Positions 1 to 5,136 are shown, numbered from the stretch's first letter. The stretch is 5,136 bases of DNA from Robiginitomaculum sp. (GCA_027071965.1 JALSYJ010000046.1:1-5136); one strand, 5' to 3'. Program-made: numbers and translations. Notes: generated from the letters alone by a model not told the origin.

Positions 1-1
1 T

Positions 2-163
2 TTTTGGACCGAAGCCGCCCTGTTTGCCGAAGCTGGGCTCCCGGCCTTTGTGTTTGGCCCCGGCAATATTGCGCAGGCTCATGCGGTGGATGAGTGGGTG
101 AGTATGGAGCAATTACAAATTGCTACTGAAGTGTTTTGCAAGGTGTTTGAGCAAAATGGCTGA
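2..163 (+). CDS. argE: M20-family deacetylase, ArgE type (C-terminal end, 5' partial)
   Basis: The first 53 codons read as the tail of a zinc-dependent M20 peptidase/deacetylase; the gene begins before the window. The visible part has the family's closing signature: TEA near the start, a GLPAFVFGPG turn, then AQAHAVDEWV, whose His is the conserved metal ligand of the C-terminal catalytic half, followed by a short helix and a TGA stop at 161-163. This pattern is typical of acetylornithine deacetylase (ArgE) and close relatives. The next two genes belong to arginine synthesis, so removing the acetyl group from acetylornithine is the natural role. In Xanthomonas, a similar cluster with a fused NAGS/kinase carries an ArgE-like enzyme that acts on N-acetylcitrulline; this fragment cannot tell the two substrates apart. 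Succinyl-diaminopimelate deacetylase (DapE) is a less likely reading given the neighbours. The stop overlaps the next gene by 8 nt, implying coupled translation. Confidence 0.8.
   Translation, partial: FWTEAALFAEAGLPAFVFGPGNIAQAHAVDEWVSMEQLQIATEVFCKVFEQNG
140..145 (+). promoter_or_regulatory. Ribosome binding site for the ArgB/ArgA fusion
   Basis: AAGGTG lies 10 nt before the ATG at 156, inside the end of the deacetylase gene. It supports the ATG at 156 over a TTG at 120 in the same frame. The TTG start would add 12 residues that look like overlap sequence rather than protein. Confidence 0.5.
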
Positions 164-1511
164 TCAAGATACAAATCACAGTGAAACCCGGCAGGTAGTT
201 AGAGAACTGCTCGGAGCCATGACCGAAGGCCGGGAAGTGCGAGCATGGTTAAAACAATTTGGCAGGCTTGAGCGCAGCCGTTTTGCAATTATCAAAATTG
301 GCGGTGGAACCTTACGTGATGAATTGCCGACCATTTGCTCCAGCCTGGCTTTTTTGCAAAAGCTGGGCTTGTGTCCGATCGTGGTGCATGGCGGGGGGCC
401 GCAAATAGACGCGGCACTGGCCCGGGCCGGAGCTAAGACCCGTCGCAATAACGGTTTGCGGGTTACTGATAATCGGGCCATGCCAATAGTATCAGCAGCT
501 TTGCGTGCCTGTAGTCTGGATTTTATTTCTACTTTGAATGCTTATGGAGTTCGCGCTGGATTTTGCCCGGCAGAGCTGGTTACGGCCAAATTGGTGGATG
601 AGGAGAATCTGGGACGGGTTGGAACTCCTGTGCAAATTGACCTAAAATCAATATCTAAAATTACCAAACGCGGGGAACTTCCAATACTTAGCAGTATCGC
701 CATTGCCGAAGATGGCGGTGAGGTAAATATCAATGCTGATGCACTGGTTCGGCAATTGGCTGTTGGTTTACGGCCACAGAAAATCATTTTTCTGACTCCA
801 GCCGGAGCAATTTTAGATGCTGATCAGCAGCGTATCTCGGTGATTCATCTAACCAGTGAATATAATGAGCTAATGACGCATGACTGGTTACAGGGCGGCA
901 TGAAGTTAAAGGTTCAGCAAATCAGCGAAATGCTGGCGGAATTGCCGCTTACGGCTTCGGCGGCTATCACTCGGCCTGATGCGTTAATCAAGGAATTGTT
1001 CACCCATAGCGGTTCCGGCACCTTGATCCGCAAGGGCGAAATGATTGAGGTAAAGCGGCAAAAATCTGAACTGGATGGGGGTAAGGTCTGCCAGTTGATC
1101 GAACAGGCATTTGGGCGCAGGCTCGCTTTGGGATATTGGCATGATATGGAATTGGACTTTGCGGTGGCATCCGACAGCAATCGGGCTATTGCTATGGTGA
1201 CCCGGCAAAACGGCCTGCTGTATCTTGATAAATTTGCGGTACTCGAAGAAGCCAGAGGTGAGGGGCTTGGTGCTGCTGTCTGGAAGGAATTGCGTGCTCA
1301 GGCCCCAAATATGTTCTGGCGCTCTAGGGTGGGCAATCCGGTGAACCAGTTTTATTTTGCCGAAGCCGATGGCAGTGCCAGAATGGGAATGTGGCAGGTG
1401 TTCTGGATTGGGGAAATAAACTGGCCCGATCTGGCAAACCATGTGGCGCACATTGCGGGCCTGCCTGATGCCTTTTTGGGGGAAGAGACCTGTGAGGGGG
1501 AGAAGCCGTGA
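156..1511 (+). CDS. argB: Bifunctional N-acetylglutamate synthase/kinase (vertebrate-like NAGS/K fusion)
   Basis: This 451-residue protein joins an amino-acid kinase domain (about 40-290) to a GNAT acetyltransferase domain (about 295-440). It should make N-acetylglutamate from acetyl-CoA and glutamate and then phosphorylate it with ATP, the first two steps of arginine synthesis, in the cytoplasm. Kinase features are intact: IKIGGG with Lys47, VVHGGGPQID at 76-85, GLRVT at 100-104, NINAD at 191-195 and GGMK with Lys250, matching the catalytic and substrate-binding positions of E. coli ArgB. The GNAT half has the acetyl-CoA loop RGEGLG at 367-372, preceded by YLDKFAV, and a WRSRVGNPVNQFYF stretch at 388-401 typical of vertebrate-like NAGS. 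The length and domain order match the bifunctional enzymes described in Maricaulis maris and Xanthomonas campestris. The N-terminal helix (about 12-38) is also a family feature; arginine feedback inhibition is expected from relatives. The start is ATG 156; the TGA overlaps argC. Confidence 0.93.
   Translation: MADQDTNHSETRQVVRELLGAMTEGREVRAWLKQFGRLERSRFAIIKIGGGTLRDELPTICSSLAFLQKLGLCPIVVHGGGPQIDAALARAGAKTRRNNGLRVTDNRAMPIVSAALRACSLDFISTLNAYGVRAGFCPAELVTAKLVDEENLGRVGTPVQIDLKSISKITKRGELPILSSIAIAEDGGEVNINADALVRQLAVGLRPQKIIFLTPAGAILDADQQRISVIHLTSEYNELMTHDWLQGGMKLKVQQISEMLAELPLTASAAITRPDALIKELFTHSGSGTLIRKGEMIEVKRQKSELDGGKVCQLIEQAFGRRLALGYWHDMELDFAVASDSNRAIAMVTRQNGLLYLDKFAVLEEARGEGLGAAVWKELRAQAPNMFWRSRVGNPVNQFYFAEADGSARMGMWQVFWIGEINWPDLANHVAHIAGLPDAFLGEETCEGEKP
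1494..1502 (+). promoter_or_regulatory. Strong ribosome binding site for argC
   Basis: GAGGGGGAG lies 5 nt before the GTG at 1508, within the last codons of the preceding fusion gene. It makes GTG 1508 the convincing argC start. Confidence 0.7.
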
Positions 1512-2419
1512 GCCCCTTGCAAATAGGATTGGTCGGGGGCCGTGGTTTTGTTGGTGCGGAACTTATCGCCTTATTAAAAGATAGCCCGCATATGCAGCTT
1601 GCCTTTGCCTCCTCCTCAAGCAAGGTCAATGAACCAATACCAAACTCCAATATGGAATATATTTCCTTGCAGCCCTCGCAGATAAGCAAGTTTAAGGATA
1701 TTGATGCCTTGGTGCTGGCGCTTCCCAATGGACAGGCCCGGCACTGGGTAAGAGAAGTTGAGCTGGCTGGTCTGGATTTATGCATTCTTGATATTAGTGC
1801 TGATTACCGGTTTTGCGATGATTGGGTTTATGGCCTGCCGGAGATCAATAATCAGCATATCAGGAAGGCAAAGCGCATTTCCAACCCGGGCTGTTATGCA
1901 ACGGCGGCACAGTTGGCGCTGTTTGCCTTGCGAGATATTCTGGCATTGCCACCTGTGATATTTGGCGTTTCCGGCTATTCAGGCGCTGGCGCCACCCCAA
2001 ATCCGCGCAATGATCCCAAAAACCTGAAAGATAATTTATTACCCTATACTTTAAGCGACCATATTCATGAGCGCGAAATCAGTCTCCATTTGGGGCAACA
2101 GGTAAGGTTCAGCCCCCATGTTGCATCATTTTTCCGGGGCCTGTCTTTGACCATTCATATGGACTTTGCCCAAAGTCAGGATGGGGAAGAATTAAGGGCA
2201 AGGCTGGAAGAATTTTACCAAGAATCTGAACTGGTTAAAATAACCAGAGAAATCCCAAAAGTTGCAGATGTTGCATATTCACCCAATGCAGTAATAGGTG
2301 GCCTTGATGTTAGCAAGGATGGCCGGCATGGTGTTGTGGTTTCGGTATTGGATAATTTGCTAAAGGGCGCAGCCTCACAGGCCATGCAGAATTTGGAACT
2401 GGCATTGTTGAAAGCTTAG
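1508..2419 (+). CDS. argC: N-acetyl-gamma-glutamyl-phosphate reductase
   Basis: This 303-residue enzyme performs the NADPH-dependent reduction of N-acetylglutamyl phosphate to the semialdehyde, the step after the kinase encoded just upstream. The N-terminus is a Rossmann dinucleotide-binding loop, IGLVGGRGFVGAE, at 6-18. SADYRF at 97-102 and GLPEIN follow. The catalytic cysteine is Cys129 in SNPGCYATA, then comes GVSGYSGAG at 153-161, the HIHERE motif at 185-190 carrying the active-site histidine region, and the closing LDNLLKGAASQAMQN from 281. All expected landmarks are present and the length is normal, so the enzyme should be active. The start is GTG, overlapping the previous stop as GTGA with a strong ribosome binding site. 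The GGRG loop variant resembles the ArgC type found beside fused NAGS/K genes. The gene ends at TAG 2417-2419, with no argH or other arg gene following. Confidence 0.95.
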   Translation: MSPLQIGLVGGRGFVGAELIALLKDSPHMQLAFASSSSKVNEPIPNSNMEYISLQPSQISKFKDIDALVLALPNGQARHWVREVELAGLDLCILDISADYRFCDDWVYGLPEINNQHIRKAKRISNPGCYATAAQLALFALRDILALPPVIFGVSGYSGAGATPNPRNDPKNLKDNLLPYTLSDHIHEREISLHLGQQVRFSPHVASFFRGLSLTIHMDFAQSQDGEELRARLEEFYQESELVKITREIPKVADVAYSPNAVIGGLDVSKDGRHGVVVSVLDNLLKGAASQAMQNLELALLKA

Positions 2420-2433
2420 GGCCCGACCTGGAG

Positions 2434-2467
2434 AGCATTTCTGAATGAGAATGAACTAAAATATGCT
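2434..2467 (+). other. Weak imperfect inverted repeat after argC
   Basis: AGCAT at 2434-2438 pairs with ATGCT at 2463-2467, with a few further A/T pairs possible inside. It starts 15 nt after the argC stop and is followed by an AT-rich stretch but no run of T. It could help end the arg transcript, or could be the outer palindrome of the repeat family that follows, since AGCATTT...AAATGCT arms are common at one end of alphaproteobacterial intergenic repeats. The pairing is short, so neither role is secure. Confidence 0.3.
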
Positions 2468-2575
2468 TTATCTTTGTTTATCGCGTATTTGGCCGCAAAA
2501 CCGCGCTCAAGTAGCGAAGCGATAGGACACAGAAGAGCTTCCCACTTTTGCTAAAAATGCAAATCTTTATCTGTC

Positions 2576-2619
2576 GCATTTTTGGCCGCAAAACCGGTTC
2601 CCACTTTTGCTAAAAATGC
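2576..2619. other. Nested hairpin 1 of the repeat array
   Basis: GCATTTTT (2576-2583) pairs with AAAAATGC (2612-2619), and inside it GCAAAA (2588-2593) pairs with TTTTGC (2605-2610). The internal bulge is GGCC on one side and T on the other; the loop is 11 nt. The structure can form in RNA from either strand, so it may block exonucleases or aid termination at this convergent gene end. There is no T-tract after it on either strand, so it is not a classic intrinsic terminator. Confidence 0.6.
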
Positions 2620-2634
2620 AAATCTTTATCTGTC

Positions 2635-2678
2635 GCATTTTTGGCCGCAAAACCGGTTCCCACTTTTGCTAAAAATGC
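2635..2678. other. Nested hairpin 2, directly after the dctM stop
   Basis: This is an exact copy of the first hairpin, 59 bp further on: outer arms 2635-2642 and 2671-2678, inner arms 2647-2652 and 2664-2669. Read on the minus strand it begins 2 nt after the dctM stop codon, a position suited to protecting the 3' end of the transporter mRNA or to pausing polymerase. It also lacks a following T-tract on the minus strand. Confidence 0.6.
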
Positions 2679-2680
2679 TT

Positions 2681-4267
2681 CTAGCCCCCGTAAATAACTT
2701 CGGGTAGCCAGGTTGCAATTTGCGGGAACAGCGCCACCAGCGCCATCACAATAATCTGGATTGCAACAAAAGGGATCACACCTTTGTAGATATGAGTGGT
2801 GTTTATCTGTTCAGGAGCAACTCCGCGCAGATAAAACAGGGCAAATCCGAACGGGGGGGTTAAAAAACTGGTTTGCAGATTGATTGCCATCATTACGCCC
2901 AGCCATATGGGGTCGACACCCATTTGCAACAATACCGGCCCGACTATTGGCACCACCACAAATGTAATTTCGATAAAGTCCAGAAAAAAGCCAAGGGCAA
3001 ACATCAAGGCCATAACCAGTAAAATAGCCCCGGTAGTGCCAAGTCCGCTTTGAGTTAGAAACTCAGCTACAGTTTCATCACCACCAAGCCCCTTGAATAC
3101 TAAGGAGAACATGGTTGCTCCAATCAGTATCACAAAAACCATTGATGATATTTCAGCGGTTTTGCGGCACACTCCGTGCACAATTTTTGAAGGCCACAGA
3201 CAATAAAGGGCCGAAGCTATGCCCAAAGCACCAATGGCACCAAGGATAAGACCCAGCCAAATACCAGCACTTTCAATGCCTGTGTTCTGATCCCGGCCAA
3301 TACGAAGGTCAACAAGTTGACTAAGCGCCAACAGCGCCACCAAAGCTGCGGTTCCAGCCATAATAAATATTTTGGCCTTATTACCAGGTTCTGCCAGCCG
3401 ATGCCCGGCCAGCAAGGTTGCTCCGAGTGCGCCAAGGGCAGCAGCATCAGTGGCAGTAGCAATGCCGCTTAAAATTGAACCCAATACAGCAAATATCAAT
3501 ACCAGTGGTGCAAACAATACTGAGATTATTTCTAAAAATGAGGTGCCAGCGCCTTCTTCGGCTGGAATGGCCGGAGCGCTTTTAGGGTTGATGATGGCAA
3601 TAAAAATCACCCAGCAAATATAAAGCGCGACCAATAACAGGCCCGGCAATAATGCACCGGCAAATAAATCACCTACGGAAATGGTTTTTGGCGAAAACAG
3701 ACCCTGTGCGCGCTGGGCACTGGCATAGGCATTGGACATGACATCACCAAGCAGCACCAAAACAATGGAAGGCGGGATGATTTGTCCCAAAGTGCCAGAT
3801 GCGGCAATGCTTCCGGTTGCAAGTTCTGCTGAATATCCGCGTTTTAACATGGTGGGTAAGGCAAGCAGACCCATGGTAACTACGGTTGCGCCAACAATAC
3901 CAGTAGAGGCAGCCAGCAGGGCACCGACCAAAACCACGGAAATACCCAGGCCGCCGCGCAATGTTCCAAACAAACGGCCCATGGTTTCCAGTAATTCTTC
4001 GGCAATTTTGCTGCGTTCCAGCATAACTCCCATAAATACAAATAATGGCACAGCCACCAGAACCTGACGTGTCATTACACCGCCGTAAATCCGGCTTGGA
4101 AAGGCGCGCAATAATGCTTCGTCAAATTGCCCGGTAGCAATGCCAATGCCCGCAAAGACTAGGGCTATTCCGGCCAGAGTGAACGCAACCGGGTATCCGG
4201 ATAGCAATGCCAATACGGCTATTGCAAACATCAGCAAGTCCAGATTCTGCACCAGAAAATCCAGCAT
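2681..4267 (-). CDS. dctM: TRAP transporter large permease, DctM/FcbT3 class
   Basis: This 528-residue, very hydrophobic inner-membrane protein is the sodium-coupled transport channel of a TRAP system. Landmarks include GYPVAF at 24-29, VAVPLFVFMG at 71-80, SGTLGQIIPPS at 157-167, GIATATDAAALGA at 268-280, LGFFLDFIEITF at 425-436 and a C-terminal QTSFLTPPFGFALFYLRGVAP region at 465-485. The last two are typical of the FcbT3 (mannitol/chloroaromatic) branch. The usual DctM length is near 430; the extra length includes about 70 residues at 292-362, with hydrophobic stretches at 299-319 and 334-358 that look like two added membrane helices separated by a polar loop. The common TPTEAAA signature reads TATDAAA. 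The start is ATG 4267, one base after the dctQ stop, with GGAG 10 nt before it. The TAG stop abuts the repeat array. Substrate unknown. Confidence 0.93.
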   Translation of the reverse strand: MLDFLVQNLDLLMFAIAVLALLSGYPVAFTLAGIALVFAGIGIATGQFDEALLRAFPSRIYGGVMTRQVLVAVPLFVFMGVMLERSKIAEELLETMGRLFGTLRGGLGISVVLVGALLAASTGIVGATVVTMGLLALPTMLKRGYSAELATGSIAASGTLGQIIPPSIVLVLLGDVMSNAYASAQRAQGLFSPKTISVGDLFAGALLPGLLLVALYICWVIFIAIINPKSAPAIPAEEGAGTSFLEIISVLFAPLVLIFAVLGSILSGIATATDAAALGALGATLLAGHRLAEPGNKAKIFIMAGTAALVALLALSQLVDLRIGRDQNTGIESAGIWLGLILGAIGALGIASALYCLWPSKIVHGVCRKTAEISSMVFVILIGATMFSLVFKGLGGDETVAEFLTQSGLGTTGAILLVMALMFALGFFLDFIEITFVVVPIVGPVLLQMGVDPIWLGVMMAINLQTSFLTPPFGFALFYLRGVAPEQINTTHIYKGVIPFVAIQIIVMALVALFPQIATWLPEVIYGG

Positions 4268-4268
4268 G

Positions 4269-4919
4269 TCAGATCATCTCCACATGGGTTTTTGCAGCAA
4301 TCATCGGATGTCCGGTCAATTGCAATATGGCGCGCAATACCTGTGCGGAGGCCTGCAGTAACATCAAAACTGCAAATGCCGGGATTGCAGATTTCAACAG
4401 GAATACCAGATGCAGTCCATCAGCCTCAGGGGAGCCTTCGAGAAACTTCCACGCCTGAGCAACATAACCATGAGAAAAAACCAGAATAAGCAGGCACACC
4501 GGGATCAGGAACACTAATGACCCTAGCAGATCCACAATGGTTTTTTGGGTCAGGCTCAGTCGTCCAAACACAACATCAACCCGCACATGGCCATCATGTA
4601 ACAGGGTTCCACCAGCAGCAAACAGGAACAGGCCTGCATGCAGGTAAATCACCGCTTCTTGGCCCTTTAGGGACCCAAGACCAAACACATAGCGACCGAC
4701 TACCAACAAGGCTGTGAGCAAAACCATGACCAGAGCAAACCATTTTACCAGCTCAATCAAGGCCTCACAGAAACTGTCTGTTAGCTTGATCAATGTTGTA
4801 GCCAGTCGGGTCAAGCCATCTGATTGCTTAAACCAGAAACTGCGTACGCCCAGCATCAGTGCAATTACCAGTAACGGATTGAGCAGCAGTAATAACCAGA
4901 AATAGTTTAGCCCGTTCAC
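4269..4919 (-). CDS. dctQ: TRAP transporter small permease, DctQ/FcbT2 class
   Basis: This 216-residue inner-membrane protein partners DctM in a TRAP transporter. Likely membrane segments are about 5-26, 58-79, 90-108, 128-149 and 175-200. The family signature is clear: GRYVFGLGS at 75-83, a conserved glutamate after it (QE, 87-88), HDGHVRVDV at 108-116, DLLGSLVFLIP at 130-140, and EGSPEADGL followed by KSAIPAF. These match the FcbT2 branch rather than the shorter C4-dicarboxylate DctQ. Most DctQ proteins have four helices and about 160-180 residues; here an additional hydrophobic segment sits at the N-terminus. The start is GTG 4919, which overlaps the dctP stop as GTGA. An in-frame stop lies two codons upstream, so no earlier start is possible. 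No strong ribosome binding site precedes it, so it probably depends on translation coupled to dctP. A later start at Met22 is possible but would cut the first helix. Confidence 0.9.
   Translation of the reverse strand: MNGLNYFWLLLLLNPLLVIALMLGVRSFWFKQSDGLTRLATTLIKLTDSFCEALIELVKWFALVMVLLTALLVVGRYVFGLGSLKGQEAVIYLHAGLFLFAAGGTLLHDGHVRVDVVFGRLSLTQKTIVDLLGSLVFLIPVCLLILVFSHGYVAQAWKFLEGSPEADGLHLVFLLKSAIPAFAVLMLLQASAQVLRAILQLTGHPMIAAKTHVEMI
4278..4281 (-). promoter_or_regulatory. Ribosome binding site for dctM
   Basis: On the minus strand GGAG lies 10 nt before the dctM ATG and inside the last codons of dctQ. It fixes the dctM start and fits coupled translation of the two permease subunits. Confidence 0.6.
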
Positions 4920-5134
4920 AGTTCACGAACGCGAAAATAAGCGCCTTCGCCATAGCGTGCCATTTGTCTCGATCCGGCCAGTGCGGACATATAGCTTTCA
5001 TAAATGGCTCTGGTCTGTGCATCTGCATTGCCGACTGTGCTTAATACGTCTTTGGCTGCCGTGTTTAAGGCTCTCCAGATATCATCGGAGAATGTGCGCA
5101 TTTGTACGCCGTGCTGCTCGGTCAGAACCTTAAG
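4916..5134 (-). CDS. dctP: TRAP transporter solute-binding protein, DctP type (C-terminal end, 5' partial)
   Basis: The last 72 codons of a gene that begins beyond the right edge of the window. The reading frame stays open to the edge through LTEQHGVQMRTFSDDIW and ends with a helical, charged tail, finishing GEGAYFRVREL at TGA 4918-4916. The layout (a GV-hydrophobic-R strand, a short helix with FSDDIWRAL, then a helix around ARAIY-like ESYM, and a closing aromatic/arginine motif) fits the C-terminus of periplasmic TRAP binding proteins of the FcbT1/TakP group. Position is strong support: it sits immediately before dctQ and dctM in the standard P-Q-M order, with a 4-nt overlap. The protein would capture the substrate in the periplasm and hand it to the permeases. 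An ATG at 5101 lies in the frame but is internal, because the frame continues upstream with family-like sequence. The ligand-binding residues, and so the substrate, are outside the window. Confidence 0.82.
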   Translation of the reverse strand, partial: LKVLTEQHGVQMRTFSDDIWRALNTAAKDVLSTVGNADAQTRAIYESYMSALAGSRQMARYGEGAYFRVREL

Positions 5135-5136
5135 AG

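Larger units (their letters stand above)
2472..2678. repeat. Tandem intergenic repeat array (59-bp unit)
   Basis: Two units, 2539-2597 and 2598-2656, are identical over 59 bp. A third, 2657-2678, stops after 22 bp, only 2 bp from the dctM stop codon. A diverged left part, 2472-2503, matches the second half of the unit and runs into the first full unit through a 35-bp stretch where the regular junction has a single base. Each unit contains GGCCGCAAAACCGG and TTCCCACTTTTGC; the junction creates an AACCGGTT palindrome core. There is no spacer variation and no open reading frame. From memory, the minus-strand reading (GTGGGAACCGGTTTT, then ATGCGACA, then AAAG) resembles dispersed intergenic repeats of Alphaproteobacteria. 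Family membership is not confirmed. Confidence 0.85.

Noticed and set aside
120..155. Upstream TTG start for the NAGS/kinase fusion
   Set aside because: It would add 12 residues overlapping the deacetylase tail; the ATG at 156 has a ribosome binding site and gives the normal N-terminus.
984..1451. Minus-strand open frame of 155 codons inside the fusion gene
   Set aside because: It lies fully opposite a well-supported gene, has no recognisable domain, and fits a chance shadow frame.
1324..1785. Minus-strand open frame of 153 codons across the argB/argC joint
   Set aside because: Opposite two conserved genes with intact motifs; its translation is low in complexity and shows no family features.
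1758..1958. Plus-strand frame inside argC with a hydrophobic start
   Set aside because: It is an out-of-frame reading of argC, which is complete in its own frame.
2539..2678. CRISPR array
   Set aside because: The 59-bp units are directly adjacent with no variable spacers, and there are no cas genes in the window.
2635..2678. Classic intrinsic terminator for dctM
   Set aside because: The hairpin is real but is AT-rich in its outer stem, has a large loop and lacks a following T-tract on the minus strand.
3217..3462. Alternative minus-strand frame across the dctM insert, considered as a sign of a frameshift or inserted gene
   Set aside because: The dctM frame is continuous and hydrophobic through the insert, and conserved motifs flank it in the same frame.
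3732..4067. Plus-strand open frame opposite dctM
   Set aside because: Rich in Ser, Thr and Pro, as expected for the complement of a hydrophobic membrane gene; no start signal or domain.
5099..5101. ATG at 5101 as the start of a short separate gene before dctQ
   Set aside because: The frame stays open to the window edge with sequence that fits the binding-protein family, so the ATG is an internal methionine of dctP.

Overview
The window holds two convergent gene groups separated by a repeat-filled gap of about 260 bp. The likely source is an alphaproteobacterium, perhaps of the Maricaulis/Hyphomonas/Parvularcula type. Three things suggest this: a vertebrate-like N-acetylglutamate synthase/kinase fusion of the kind known from Maricaulis and Xanthomonas, a TRAP transporter of the FcbT/Tak class, and an intergenic repeat built around an AACCGGTT core that resembles dispersed alphaproteobacterial repeats. 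The lineage is inferred from gene content and memory, not from a search.

Plus strand, 1-2419, is part of an arginine biosynthesis operon. It contains the C-terminal end of an M20-family deacetylase (ArgE-type, cut by the window edge), a complete two-domain protein with an amino-acid kinase followed by a GNAT acetyltransferase (ArgB/ArgA fusion, N-acetylglutamate kinase/synthase), and a complete ArgC (N-acetyl-gamma-glutamyl-phosphate reductase). Coding ends overlap by 8 and 4 nt, which points to one translationally coupled transcript. The fusion would make N-acetylglutamate and phosphorylate it, ArgC would reduce the product, and the deacetylase would remove the acetyl group later in the pathway. 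No argH or other arg gene follows argC within the window.

The gap, 2420-2680, contains no gene. It holds a weak imperfect inverted repeat just after argC and then a tandem repeat array: two identical 59-bp units, a third unit truncated at 22 bp, and a diverged upstream unit whose loop is enlarged by about 35 bp. Each unit junction can fold into a nested hairpin. The array ends 2 bp short of the dctM stop codon.

Minus strand, 5136-2681, is a TRAP transporter operon read right to left: the C-terminal end of the periplasmic solute-binding protein (DctP type, cut by the window edge), the small permease DctQ and the large permease DctM. The genes overlap by 4 nt (dctP/dctQ) or are 1 nt apart (dctQ/dctM). 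Motifs in both permeases match the FcbT2/FcbT3 (mannitol/chloroaromatic, 2-oxo-acid) class. DctM carries an insert of about 70 residues with two extra hydrophobic segments, and DctQ an extra N-terminal hydrophobic segment. The substrate cannot be read from this sequence.

I see no clearly new defence or mobile system here. The most unusual parts are the repeat array and the enlarged permeases.
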